Shown here: positions 21,401 to 31,159 of the stretch, piece after piece
Position numbering within the stretch: the stretch's first letter is position 1
Layout of the letters: every line of letters begins with the position of its first letter
Assembly (NCBI GenBank): GCA_000226015.1
Contig: JH153500.1
Span: 199,348-241,802, forward strand
Source: Mnemiopsis leidyi
Lineage: Eukaryota; Ctenophora; Tentaculata; Lobata; Bolinopsidae
Direction: 5' to 3'
Length of the DNA: 42,455 nucleotides
Position numbers and translations under genes: made by a program
Notes under the pieces: generated by a model
Seen by the model: the letters and a program-made list of their open reading frames with translations, nothing else
What the model was told of the DNA's origin: nothing
Database searches by the model: none

Positions 21401-23325
21401 TGGTCTACTCAGGAATCATAAGTTCGTTAACACGATCCACAATCGAACTGTTTAACATAACCACCAGATTAACCGTACAATGTGTTGTAACCATGACTGA
21501 TGGAGGTTCTTACAAATCTCGAATTGCAACACTAAACGTGATCAGTTTCTCTGAATCCCCTCAAAGTAGAGCCATTGTGGAGGGTGAAGTGATTACCCTC
21601 CGTTGTTCAATCACTAGTGAGGGAACAGTTGGTGTCCACTGGAAGAGAACTGACAGCCAGGAAACCATTCCTAAAAGCCAAGTTGAGACAAATAACGATG
21701 GACACGTGACCAGGAGTGTCATGGTAACCGGTAAGGAGGGTGTTTACTTTTGTTCAGCTTTGTGTGGAGATGACTTAGTAGTTGAGTCTAACCGGGCATC
21801 GGTCTATAAAGTTCTGGTCACATTCTCGAACTCGCCAGCTGCTTTAGGGGATAATGTAACACTTACATGCTCCTTTAAGGGAGTATCAAACATGCCTCCA
21901 GACACTGTCTACTGGGTTAGAAACGGGGAAATTATCTTTATAGATGACAATATACGTCAAGAACCGAACACAAAAATCTTTCAAAGCTACCTGCAGATAA
22001 TTTCCATCAACGTTAATCAGGCTGGTATGTATCAATGTGTGTTTTTTGTGTCATCAGACTTGTCCCAATACAAGTCAGAACCCACTCCGATCAAACTCCT
22101 GGGTTTTGTGGACCTGTTACCGGACATAGTGGCAAGAAAAGGTCAGCCAGTGAACTGCACCTACAGTATCCGTTACCATGGCTCCCTGAAAGTCGAATGC
22201 CAGGTTTCCAACGGCGATGTAGATGTCGTTGCTGGGAATATTATGGATGATGTAATATTCTACAGAGTGGGAGTGTCCAACTCCAATGTGGGGGATATGG
22301 TTCAGGAAGTTCAGATTAACTGCACGGCACATTACAAGACCAACACAACCATCCGCTCCGAAACTTCTTACATTTTCTACCTGGGTAAGCCAACCCTGAA
22401 ATCAAATTCTTCTTCTGTTCTGATTGGGGAAGTAGTGGTGGTGACGCTGACTGCAGAGTTTGTCTACAAACCACCTACAGTACACTGGACTGTTAACGGA
22501 GTGAAGTTTCCTCAGTTTAACGAGTATAATTCTGGGAACACACATACGAGTGTTTTGTACCATACAGTGGCAGAGGACACTAAGATTACAGCGATGGTTT
22601 TACACAGCGATATTCAAGTAAACTCCACCGTGGAAACTTTCGTTAAAGCTTTCGGCGTGTTGGAGATAGCCGGACCGAATATAGCGTATATTACTGACTC
22701 ATTTAACCTGACCTGCAAAGTAGCTGTAACTAATGACAGAAACACTTCAATATCGTGGTATCATGGAACCACGAAGTTGGAACAACACGGCAGCATCTTA
22801 CAAGACGATATTCTGATATCAGCCGTTTTTATATCTGACTTTTCTAAAGATGATCTCGGAATTTACACGTGCAAAGCACAGTTCAGCAATGACAAGAACT
22901 CAGAAAAAAGTATAAATCTAACGAAAAGTGACGCTTGCAAAGTACCAATAACAGAATATACTGTAGTAAACACAACCTTAGAGACAGTTCCACACATGGG
23001 TGCAATAGAAGTGCAGTGTAGAGAAAACCATGTAGTTTTGAGATGCAAGTCAGGATTTTGGGATCATTTACCCCCCGAATGTCCTAGTTTAGACAAGAAT
23101 ATGCCAGTGTTTCTAGCGATAGCTTCAACAGTTCTAACTATACTTTTAATCGTCAGCATCTCCCACCACTTCTATAAAAGACTAAAAACTGCGTCTCTCA
23201 ATCGAGAACTTGTGGTAGGAAAGTTGAAAGAATGGTCAGGAGGTACAACCAAACCTTCCATCCTGAAACAACCGAACTCAGAGAGAGTGTTTTCAAATCG
23301 GAGGGTCCGCTTTGTGACTCAGTGA
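9395..23325 (+). CDS. Giant type I membrane receptor with about 30 Ig-like domains, sushi and ephrin-receptor-like modules (17 exons)
   Basis: Exons: 9395-9470; 9666-9950; 10142-10417; 10687-10998; 11179-11457; 11651-11926; 12208-12519; 12695-12973; 13317-13616; 13793-14104; 14290-14568; 14858-15133; 15312-15623; 15806-16084; 16385-16660; 16766-17077; 17543-23325. All junctions are phase 1. The joined CDS is 10,224 nt, 3407 residues. Order: signal peptide (1-25); five cassettes A-B-C of three Ig domains (26-1480); six Ig-like domains, sushi, an unfamiliar Cys-rich region with RRKR (2314-2317), ephrin-receptor-like Cys module, partial sushi, nine Ig-like domains, sushi; TM helix (about 3335-3354); 53-residue tail with SILK (3386-3389) and RVRF (3401-3404). 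Extracellular recognition or adhesion is the likely role. It recalls the Ig-rich polymorphic allorecognition receptors of colonial cnidarians in general design, but I cannot show homology. The tail has no ITAM or ITIM. Single-gene structure is inferred from phases; no transcript was available. Confidence 0.85.
9666..10998 (+). CDS. Cassette 1 (Ig domains A1, B1, C1)
   Basis: A1 is 9666-9950, B1 10142-10417, C1 10687-10998, one exon per domain. Domain A has VDC, VWKLGDQ and YTCIADWG as Cys-Trp-Cys core. Domain B has LSC, VSW and FTC plus extra cysteines (NKCNQ, CRCAR) that could form a second disulfide. Domain C has LTC, VQW and YTC. A1 begins with the divergent TLNGIS in place of GVS. The donor after A1 (GTTGGT) is weak. 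Its introns are clearly homologous to those of cassette 2. Confidence 0.85.
11179..12519 (+). CDS. Cassette 2 (Ig domains A2, B2, C2)
   Basis: A2 is 11179-11457, B2 11651-11926, C2 12208-12519 (279, 276 and 312 nt). Exons and all three introns align with cassette 1 at a period of about 1.51-1.52 kb, including a shared intronic block around TTAAGGGGGCATACTGCCGC before exon C. The copy is therefore a recent whole-unit tandem duplication. The donor after A2 is GTAGGT. C2 shows VRW for VQW. Confidence 0.85.
12695..14104 (+). CDS. Cassette 3 (Ig domains A3, B3, C3), the divergent unit
   Basis: A3 is 12695-12973, B3 13317-13616, C3 13793-14104. B3 is 300 nt, 24 longer than other B exons. Its 5' end and last about 45 nt differ from all other copies while the core (about 13382-13571) is nearly identical. 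A3 has an added cysteine (TTCLYI). The intron before A3 matches the cassette 1-2 family; those after A3 and B3 match none of the others. Confidence 0.85.
14230..14249 (+). other. Conserved intronic hairpin upstream of exon A4
   Basis: TTTCTTTGT (14230-14238) pairs perfectly with ACAAAGAAA (14241-14249) across a 2-nt spacer in the tract just upstream of the A4 acceptor. The same palindrome recurs before A5. Confidence 0.55.
14290..15623 (+). CDS. Cassette 4 (Ig domains A4, B4, C4)
   Basis: A4 is 14290-14568, B4 14858-15133, C4 15312-15623. A4 and A5 share a variant opening (SLAGSRGRVDCQIKS) not found in A1-A3. The intron upstream of A4 is homologous to that upstream of A5 and includes a conserved 20-nt hairpin. 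The last about 50 nt before B4 match those before B5, but the B-to-C introns do not align, so the duplication linking cassettes 4 and 5 ended within or after B. Confidence 0.85.
15746..15765 (+). other. Conserved intronic hairpin upstream of exon A5
   Basis: The same 9-bp arms as before A4 are kept while the central spacer changed from AA to GA. The stem is therefore intact in both duplicates. It may affect A-exon splicing, or simply be recent shared ancestry. Confidence 0.5.
15806..17077 (+). CDS. Cassette 5 (Ig domains A5, B5, C5)
   Basis: A5 is 15806-16084, B5 16385-16660, C5 16766-17077. A5 nearly equals A4. B5 ends with DVTVYLDFVG and has a non-consensus donor (GTTTGC). C5 is the most divergent C copy at its start (VVLEDSYAAKGTDA), yet keeps the shared LQTLGSTSVTYTCQVLSG core. 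The next in-phase acceptors are at 17195 (putative alternative last exon) and 17543 (giant exon). Confidence 0.85.
17195..17310 (+). CDS. Putative alternative last exon with transmembrane helix
   Basis: After an acceptor-like site (TTCTAG at 17189-17194) the frame in phase with exon C5 stays open for 38 residues to TGA at 17308-17310. It encodes a short linker (GLPCS), about 20 strongly hydrophobic residues (from YLVVGLALL to SCWIYAA) and a 12-residue tail (SRSSQSDVREIV). Splicing C5 to this exon would give a complete membrane receptor with only the 15 cassette Ig domains. No AATAAA is visible between 17310 and 17542, which weakens the case. It could also be a relic or chance frame. Confidence 0.35.
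17543..23325 (+). CDS. Giant terminal exon of the multi-Ig gene
   Basis: One uninterrupted 5783-nt exon encodes residues 1481-3407. In order: six Ig-like domains (the first two resemble cassette domain C; the fourth and sixth lack the usual Cys pair); sushi (19387-19593); an unfamiliar Cys-rich region (about 19594-20145) with a furin-like RRKR at 20041-20052; ephrin-receptor-like Cys module (CPVGTY...CPTGTF, 20182-20330); partial sushi; nine Ig-like domains (about 20500-22929, one without cysteines); sushi (22930-23085); TM helix (23104-23163); tail. Many N-x-S/T sites fit extracellular exposure. The acceptor is CAG before 17543. An ATG at 17527 in the same frame would give no signal peptide, so I treat it as intronic. 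The tail ends with SILK (23257-23268) and RVRF (23302-23313), followed by VTQ and TGA. Confidence 0.9.
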
Positions 23326-23681
23326 TGTAGAGCCAACAATAACATCGCTTAGGTATATTGACAGCCAAAAAGAAGAATTTCATGTTTCTGTGCACTATTA
23401 TATATAGCCTGTCCAATGTTTTTAGCCCAATAATGCTATTCAGACTTGCGTATGAATGATTTTCCTTTTTATCAAGTTCCTGTGCTTTTATATCGATAAT
23501 AATGATAGTGCAGTAATTGTTTTGTATTGAACAAAAGTATCATTAGCATTTAAGTTTAACTATTTCTGGGCATAAGTGAGTATTAACAAAATCTATTATC
23601 AGATCCATTTCCCATTTTGACTATTGCGTTTCCAACTTTTTACAAATTAAATCAATGTTTCAATAGTGGGAGTATGAAAAT

Positions 23682-23687
23682 AATAAA
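23682..23687 (+). terminator. Poly(A) signal AATAAA, multi-Ig gene
   Basis: First canonical AATAAA after the TGA at 23325, about 360 nt downstream, a plausible 3' UTR length. Confidence 0.5.
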
Positions 23688-23836
23688 TGTTTATCACGTG
23701 ACTAAGCGGCACACAGCCCATAGTATTGGATATCCATTCCGGAAGTCCCTTGTTAGCTTGTTCGAACCTGAATACTGTCAAGCCACGGGGTGAACGAAAT
23801 TTTCAATTAGGGTTAATTAGATGAGTAGCTACGCTT

Positions 23837-23898
23837 GTATATATATACATATATGTACATATATATACATATATATATATATGTACATATATATATAA
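23837..23898. repeat. TA/CATA-TGTA microsatellite
   Basis: About 60 nt of alternating TATATA, CATATA and TGTACA, largely self-complementary and so able to form cruciforms. It lies between the convergent ends of the multi-Ig gene and the dehydrogenase gene. The rest of 23326-24237 holds no gene. Confidence 0.8.
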
Positions 23899-24237
23899 AC
23901 CTATATGTAGTAGCACAGCCTTGAGCGAATACAGTAAGGTAAACCTATCTTTACCGTCGCTAGCCTTATAAGAGTGTTCGGTTGGGCTCCTTAATTGGCC
24001 AGTTACATGGCTGTTGGATACAACGAAGTGAACAATGTATACAAACAAATCACAAGTATACAAGAAAGCTCATTAGGAGAATAATCTTTATAACAAATGA
24101 GCAAAAGTAAAAACATAAACTTAGACCGAATAAGAAAGTACAAAAAATAATTCTGTCACGGATTCAAGTTCTGCATGATAAGTGTTAGAGAGACTTATAT
24201 ATTCACAAAGGGTCACGGCTCCTCTCATTCAGCATTC

Positions 24238-26535
24238 TTACAGACTAGCATCGATGTCCAACACGTACCTCACCGCCGAGCTGTTCCCTTCAGCAAGTTT
24301 AACATAAACCTCGTCAACCTTTCCAGAGTCTATAATCTCTATATCAGGGTAGATTTCCTTCTCCACACAGAAATCAACACACTCTTGCAGCGACTTCAAA
24401 CCCCCGACCATCGATCCAGCGATGGATTTCCGTTGTGGTAACAGAGAAAAGTTCACGAAGTCTAGGGGAGTAGCCACTGCTCCGAGTTGCACCAAAGTGC
24501 CGTTAGTCCGGAGAAGTCCCAGGTACTTAGATACGCTGTGAGGAGCACAGACGGTGTTGAGGATCAGGTCCATGGAGTCGTTATGCTCGTTAATGGACGT
24601 AGTATCAGACATGTCGATATAATGGTGCGCGCCTTTCTCTTCAGCGATGTCCTTTTTCTTGTCGTTTCTGGAGATCGCTACGACTTCGTGTCCTAGAGCT
24701 GCCGCTATTTTTATACCCATTGTTCCAAGACCACCTATTCCAGCGACTCCAATTTTCATCTTCTTGTCTCCTTTTGTTGCACCCCAATGTCTTAGAGGGT
24801 CCCACATGGTAATTCCAGCACACACCTTGATGGAAACGTTTTACGGTGACAGATTGTTAAATAGATTAAATTTTTTGTGAATCGCTTCTCCATTTACTTA
24901 TGCCCGAAAAAATCAAAGCCCAGCTTTGAAGAGTGAACAAAAACTAAAGATCAAATAATATTGAATAAAAAGATAAGTTTTTATCCTCAGTAACAACCTA
25001 CCAGGGGTGCAGCTTTAGCAAGAGGGGTGTTGTCTGGAAGCGTGACAATGAACCTCTCATGTACAACCTCACTCTTGGAGTAGCCCCCAAAGTTCTGGGT
25101 TTCCTGGTTACCGCCAATGTGACCGTGTGTTTTCTTGGAGTTGTACGTGTGGGTGTGGCCTCCTGGGTGGCATGGGTTAGGTCTCAAGAATACAAATGCA
25201 GGAGGATCCATACATAGTCATAAGGGCAGCTACATTATTAATGTTGATCAATTTATCGGTTGAATCATGATGAAATGGTTAAAGTAATTTAAACGGATTT
25301 CTCAACTCACCAATATGAATTTTTCAAGGGCACTTTAGCGTCAACATGACGATATCAGATAGGTTGTCCTCATCAAGCAGTTTCATGTACCTAGATGATG
25401 GGCAATACCCATCATCTAAGTGCATGCCAACCGGGCATAGGCCCTAATCCTGATCTGCCAATATCCGCCGCAACGTAGTAAAATCCAAGTTTCTATCCTT
25501 CTTGGAGGATGTCAGGAAGCGAATATACTAGGTAATAGTCTCAATTGGACGTTATTATTCTGAAGACAAGCTCTGCAGTGACTTGTTTTACAAGTAGCAC
25601 AGATCTGGTGGTAATGAGATTATGGTATTTCTGTTATTCTATGCGTTTTAACCGATAATTCTGCCGTGCGGACTAAATAACTTTTGGTTTGGTAGCCTTC
25701 GGCTTCCAACTCCCAGAGACAGATATAAGGTAGATCCGGCAGCGAAAATGTCTAAATAGCCTGAATAACATGTTAGAAAATGATACTTTTCGATTTCCAT
25801 CAATGGAATCTTAACAAAGAGGGTTTGACCCGTTGGCAGTGCTAGGACACCGTCTATATGACATTTACATAATCCGCTTTATTCTCAAGGAAGCACTGAT
25901 GTAACACAAGCAACATGGTACTTGTTATCGTTATTGTTAACTCACCCTTCCTACAGTAGTTCTCCTCTCCAGCATCACACATATCACACTCCATACAGGA
26001 GTCGATAGTGCAGCCCACCGCGACCAGTGACCCCACTTTTACACGTGTCACATTGGACCCCACTTCTGACACCACTCCTACCAACTCGTGTCCCGGTACA
26101 ATCGGGTACATTGTGCCTGAAGTTCAAATATTAGTGGGGTCTATGTTTAAAATTCAAATTACTGATGTTTAAAATTCAAATTACTGATGTTTAAAATTCA
26201 ATCACTGCATTCATAAATTCTATAAATTTAATTTCAGAAGTGAGGAAAGACATCACAAAATAATTTTGCTAAAACTGCCATTCTAGAAAAGCGGACAACT
26301 ACAACTCACTAGCAAAGTCATTGCAGACCATGTGAACGTCAGTGTGACACATTCCACAGAACTTCACATCAAACTTGACATCATTGTCCCCCACTTTGGG
26401 ACGGTTGATGGTTATCTTGGAGAAGTTTTCCCCGATGTTGGCGACTCCTAGAGCTGCTTCCTCGTACTCGTCATCTTGACAGGGCGGGACCGGGGCGGAG
26501 ATGAACACCTCCATGTTGTTAAACGGCAGAGACAT
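24238..26535 (-). CDS. Zinc-dependent medium-chain alcohol dehydrogenase, cinnamyl-alcohol-dehydrogenase-like, 4 exons
   Basis: Minus-strand exons in order: 26535-26310, 26116-25946, 25162-25002, 24825-24238. They join in phase to 1146 nt, 381 residues. Catalytic zinc ligands are Cys63 (GMCHTDVH), His85-Glu86 (PGHE) and Cys188 (VCAGITMW); the structural zinc loop is Cys116, 119, 122 and 130. The Rossmann glycines are GIGGLG (215-220). The family oxidises or reduces alcohols and aldehydes with NADP(H) in the cytosol; the physiological substrate is unknown. Length fits the family, with an N-terminal extension of about 30 residues before the first beta strands. Exon 4 begins at a GTG that must be a splice junction, not a start. 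Introns are 193, 783 and 176 nt. It is convergent with the multi-Ig gene. Confidence 0.93.
25392..25418. other. 11-bp-arm hairpin in dehydrogenase intron 2
   Basis: TAGATGATGGG (25392-25402) is perfectly inverted at 25408-25418 around CAATA. It lies mid-intron with no other recognisable feature. Confidence 0.6.
26143..26207. repeat. Three tandem 22-nt repeats in dehydrogenase intron 1
   Basis: Copies at 26143-26164 and 26165-26186 are identical (start ATGTTTAAAATTC, end ATTACTG); the third, 26187-26207, is one base shorter. They lie between exons 1 and 2 of the dehydrogenase. Confidence 0.85.
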
Positions 26536-29439
26536 GGCTGTATAATGGTATGTGTTATAATAAGGTGAACTGGGATGGGGAAGTTAGTTTAGTTAGTTTA
26601 TTGGGAACTAACTAATGAAGTTTATTAGGAAATAACAAAGTTAGTTTATTGGGAACTATTTAAGTCGATCATGCTCGACTCTAAAAGCAATGTATGAGTA
26701 AAGCAATATATGAGTAAATCAGAAAAGGTGAGTCAACAATTGAACAATCACACAGCTTTAACAAGCCAAACGGAAATGTCCCAATACGGATACACGTACG
26801 AATGTCCGGAAATCGTCGCAAACAGAAATAAAGAAAGAACACAGCGGTGTTTACAACTAAGCTAATTTTAGGAAGAGGATCCGTCTCATTCTAATCACAA
26901 GTTTTTACATTCTTTTGAACGTTCTTAGCGAAGAAATTAGATTTGCAACACTATAAACAAGTCTTCGGTCTAAATTAATTACGGTGAAACGGGACGGAAC
27001 TTTAGGAAGAACATCATGATTTACACAGCAAACGCAATCTATCCTACCAACGCCTAATACAGCTACATTTTGCTGAACGTATACATTTCACAAGGATTTA
27101 TAACAGTCGCAATTCGGATAAGATTGAGCAACATGCATATAATCATAGACAGAGAAATGCGCTAAATCTCGAAATACGAGTTTCAACAATTGTATATACA
27201 CTGGTCTTTGTACGTGAGTAAATTGTACACTGAAGTGATGCGTATCATTGCTCATGATTCGGTATACGTAATGTATAAAAATACTACGTACATTCAAAAT
27301 GTACAATATTCCATAACATGGTGAATATTTAAAGTACATACCATGTAACACACGGCATTATGCGCTAATACTTTCAACACTTCTATTATACAAATAATTT
27401 GAGGTCTATTTATGACGTATAGCGAAAGTACTATGGACTGAAGATTATTACTAACATTTTGGATTTTCATCACCTATCTTGTTTCGTCTGATTGCCTTCT
27501 GAGAAATAGAAATCCAATTCACTTTTCATTATGCATTTTAGCCTTATTAATCTAGGTCTCCATTCTTTTCGCTCATGACATTACCATGATTACGGTAAAT
27601 TGTGAGCAAAATTTCCAGGTTATTCAAACGGCCGTTTACTATACAGTTACTCAGTAATTAGAAGTTACATCTTTTCCCCGAAAGAAATTATGAAAGTGCA
27701 ATAGAAACTTAATAACAAACTTGACGCAACACTTGTTGAAATTAAACTTGATTAAATTCTGAAAAGGTAATAATCCTCCACAACAGTTAACTAAAATTAA
27801 CAGTTATAGTACGAGGCAGAACGCTGTACCGACTTACTCAGTGACTTAGTGTATTATACACTAATTAGTTACTGAATACTGACTGAGTTAGCCGTCGTAT
27901 ATGCGCTGTATCTTAGTACTGATAAAATAACATCCGCACACTGTATTTTTACACTAGATACTTTTGGGAAGTTTGTGTATCAGGGTGGTGGCAACCATCC
28001 CAAAAAAGTCACATAAGCTGAAAATTGTTGAACAACGAGATTCTCAGTCGATTTTTCGTCCAATTTCCTGAACTGTTATACATGAGCTAAACATGCCAAG
28101 ATAACCGTGGGTTGCTTATTTCACAAATTTTAATTCACTACTAAAGTATCGAGTACGTATATTCAGGTGTCTGAGCTGGGACTGGCTTAATTTGCGTGAT
28201 AACCAGAGCTTATTGCAAAACATAAACTATTGGCCTAAGCACTACAACATTAAACAAAGACATTTATCGCAAGGCAACAGAAAATGAATAAAAGTTTGTG
28301 TGATTCCATGATGTCCGTACTTTAATAGGATGTAGGTGGAATAAAAACAAATATACACAGCACTTTACACGCGTGGCTCTCTCTACGGTCCTCAAAACAG
28401 ACTGAGATCCCCAGGCAAGCAGCCAGAAGCTTGGTGTAATCATATATAATAAACAGCAGTCAGCGATACATTTGTAACAACTAAAAAGTTACACACAACC
28501 ATGTCGGCACTAATTGAATTGTGGTAAAATGATTGCGTGTATATCCTTATATGAACGCTATTTATTTTGTCGCAAGCAATCATCCCTTTTTAAGAAAGAG
28601 CGGTCGAGACCGCACACGTACGTACTGCCAGTCTAGCGTACATGCCGCGCGCGGCGCACGCACGTTCATAAATGCCGATGAACAAAACCATGAATATGTT
28701 TCCGCGCCACCCAGATACGTTGAATCCTCACTCCTTAAGTCTTAACTGTCCTCAATTCCAACTCTTGACTCTCGTACTCTTGTACTCTTGTTGTAATAAC
28801 CATTTTGTGGAATCGAAGGATAAAACACTCCCACTATAACAATTATTTCCTACCCTCTCAAATACTCAGATATTGAGAATAATTACCTCTTCAGAGTCTC
28901 ACTCTCACCAAAATGAGCTGAATGAGCACGACAGTGGTATCAATTTCACCAGCTCAACTGCAAGTAAAGACAGAAAGAATGTACCAAGATAACAGTGTAG
29001 CTGTAAGCAACTGGAAGGGAACTGTATTTTCTGTAAGTCACACCACTGTAAACAACAAATACTCTGCTCGTCAGAGAGAGCGAGTAAGCGATACAATTGT
29101 TTGTCCGCACAAGCTCGGTTAAATAGGGGACGTTATCCCGGTCTGGGTACAATACTTTGTAGGGTTGCTTTGTAGGGTTGTTATTTCAACTCACTTCTTC
29201 CAAGTGCTTGTCTTGTTTACTTCTTTAATTAGCCATCTGATTTCATAATATGAAGTCTAACTCAACGCTTCGACGTATGTTATGCAGGGGATTTTTGTGG
29301 TTTTTTGACGATGTTGCTGAGTTGGTACTTGGTTCTTCTTTTGTTGTTAAATTGCTAGTTTAAATTGATTGCTAGTTTAAATTGATAGCTACATTAATTT
29401 ACTTGTCTAGATTCTAAGCATAATTCTCTGCAAGACACT
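26536..29439. other. Noncoding 2.9-kb stretch upstream of the dehydrogenase
   Basis: It should contain the dehydrogenase promoter (minus strand) at its left end. It holds short direct repeats (AGTTTATTGGGAACTA-type) at about 26582-26660, a palindrome TAGTGTATTATACACTA at 27847-27863, and a CpG-rich patch near 28600-28675. Open frames here are short, overlap on both strands and show no domain. Confidence 0.5.
28600..28655. other. CpG-rich palindrome cluster
   Basis: In an AT-rich background, GCGGTCGAGACCGC (28600-28613, 6-bp arms), ACGTACGT and the perfect palindrome GCCGCGCGCGGC (28644-28655) fall within about 60 nt, followed by GCACGCACGTTC. Similar GCGCGC-containing patches occur at 36612-36625, 36787-36803 and 36960-36975. 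A regulatory element or dispersed repeat is possible. Confidence 0.5.
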
Positions 29440-29921
29440 ATGGTCAGAAGAAAAGCTAGCACAAGGGTGAAGGGATATACGGAATCAGGTAAAAATAAAT
29501 CAATAGATTTACAACTATTTCTACAATATAGCAAAATAGCAAAATAGCAGCAATTAATATACTAATATAGCGATATGCAAATAAAGGGCATTGATATCAT
29601 TCATCAATTATTCATTATTTTCACATGATCATTGACCATATACTGAAATATTGACTTGACCATATACTGACATATTGACAACTGAGTGCAACACAGTCCT
29701 TCAAATGAATTATATTTGATTGAATGACTTAATCTTAAGTTTTGCTCCTCTCGTCTACATCCAGCAGTAAAATGACTTAATCAGTAAGTAGCGGTAAATG
29801 AACGTAACAGAAATATCTCCAGGCTACTTGAGGATTGAGGAAACACCAATCTCAGCTAGCGGATCAATACAACTCAGAGCCTCCGAAAGTATCCTGCAGA
29901 TTTCCGAACCCGTTGTCCAAG
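29440..29921 (+). CDS. Two putative coding exons of an unrecognised small gene
   Basis: An ATG at 29440 opens 16 codons plus one base (MVRRKASTRVKGYTES), ending at donor GTAAAA (29489). A second exon, 29823-29921, follows acceptor CTCCAG and continues in phase for 33 residues (GYLRIEETPISASG... to ISEPVVQ), ending at consensus donor GTAAGT. Phases fit (1 to 1). A further exon must lie right of the GPCR gene. One speculative candidate is an acceptor (CAG at 31301-31303) followed by ten in-phase codons and a stop, which would nest the GPCR antisense inside the intron. The family is unknown. Confidence 0.3.
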
Positions 29922-30070
29922 GTAAGTTTCGGTAAGATTTTAGGGTAAAAGTCAGTGGGTAGAAGTACAATATTGACAGCAACTAACTATAGATGAGTAT
30001 AGATGAGTACATGCGTATGTATTTTACCAGTACAAGAGTGGCAAAATACACACATGAAAGGTTCAGCTTT

Positions 30071-31159
30071 CTAAACATTCTCAGTTTCCGCAGTTGTACT
30101 GGCAGTTGTATTGACTGCAACCAGCTTTGTATTTTTGTTCCTTTTTCTGGAGCTGGGGGTGAATACAACGTAGATAACAGGATTCAATGCAGATAAAACC
30201 GAGGGAACAATCGCGGTGTAGAAGATTAGAAACGGTGCCATCAAATCGCGATAGTCCTCTTCATTTCCAATGTAGCTTTCCCAGCTGTTGCGCATTATTT
30301 CTATCGTAAAGTTTTGATGAATATCAGGAGATCCGAGAGTTGACACATACCCTTTGACGCAAAGTATGCCGATGTTGATGAAACTCCCCAAATTAGCAAT
30401 CATGATCTTTATACTCCCTTTAAAACTGTTTTCCCTTGCAACCTCTGTCATCGGATTTCGGTATATTTTTATCATTTCCAAAACAGTAAGAAAGGAAGAG
30501 AGAACAGCAAATATTTGTAACAATGCCACGAAGAATATGACAATAATGTACAAGCCTAAGATGGTGACACGATGACCAAGAAACACAGGACTGATATTCC
30601 ACGCAGCTTGTAAGGGTGGCATGGTGATGACAACAGAGTTATCCTCATCACCTTTTCTGAAGAAGGTGATAAAAACAAGGGAGTTGTAGAGCTGAGCAAA
30701 CACGAGAATTCCAACTAACACCTTACCTTTAACTATCTTCATGAGAGGATATTTTATCTGGAAATATCGAGAGACTGCTAGAAGTCCAGTAATGTAGCAA
30801 GGCGTCAGAGTCAAGTTGTATCTAAGGGCTGCTCGGATTCTATCTAAAACACTGGCCTCCTCAAAACTAGCATAGTAAGTGTTCTCGCAGAATTTCTTGG
30901 TCAGATTTGAGTTCATGCAGCCTTGAATGTCCTTTTCAGCAAGACCTCCGACACTGAAATCTACGGTGATGTAAACAGAAGCAGACAGATCACAAAGAGC
31001 AAGCAGGAGAAACAGATTTCTGGGTATGGAGGGTTGTTTGGGTAGGTTGTGTCTGATAACCAGTAAGTTTAGTGGAACTGAAATCAGAGTCAGAATGAAA
31101 AGAGACAGACAGATATAGAAGTCTGGGTAAGAAGTCCCACCAGAACTGAATATCGCCAT
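30071..31159 (-). CDS. Orphan family-A-like seven-transmembrane receptor, intronless
   Basis: A single exon encodes 362 residues with seven hydrophobic segments. TM1 is FYICLSLFILTLISVPLN, TM2 contains LALCD (the LAxxD motif), TM3 ends SRY (130-132) where most family members have DRY, and TM7 ends NPVIY (326-330), followed by a Ser/Lys-rich tail. The Trp of TM4 and the CWxP of TM6 are not apparent. N-glycosylation sites lie in the first and third extracellular loops. It is presumably a G-protein-coupled receptor at the plasma membrane with unknown ligand. There is no retinal lysine context in TM7, so it is not an opsin. The start is the first ATG, about 13 residues before TM1. Confidence 0.88.
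   Translation of the reverse strand: MAIFSSGGTSYPDFYICLSLFILTLISVPLNLLVIRHNLPKQPSIPRNLFLLLALCDLSASVYITVDFSVGGLAEKDIQGCMNSNLTKKFCENTYYASFEEASVLDRIRAALRYNLTLTPCYITGLLAVSRYFQIKYPLMKIVKGKVLVGILVFAQLYNSLVFITFFRKGDEDNSVVITMPPLQAAWNISPVFLGHRVTILGLYIIVIFFVALLQIFAVLSSFLTVLEMIKIYRNPMTEVARENSFKGSIKIMIANLGSFINIGILCVKGYVSTLGSPDIHQNFTIEIMRNSWESYIGNEEDYRDLMAPFLIFYTAIVPSVLSALNPVIYVVFTPSSRKRNKNTKLVAVNTTASTTAETENV

Noticed and set aside
17527-23325. The giant frame as an independent gene starting at ATG 17527
   Set aside because: The first residues (MSICSG) are no signal peptide although the protein is extracellular. A good acceptor (CTGTTCAG at 17535-17542) lies just inside, and phase matches the upstream exons.
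23837-23898. Telomere-like or centromeric repeat
   Set aside because: It is a short TA/CATA microsatellite of about 60 nt with no higher-order structure.
28905-29152. Overlapping frames on both strands
   Set aside because: Three overlapping short frames on opposite strands with no domain indicate chance openness.
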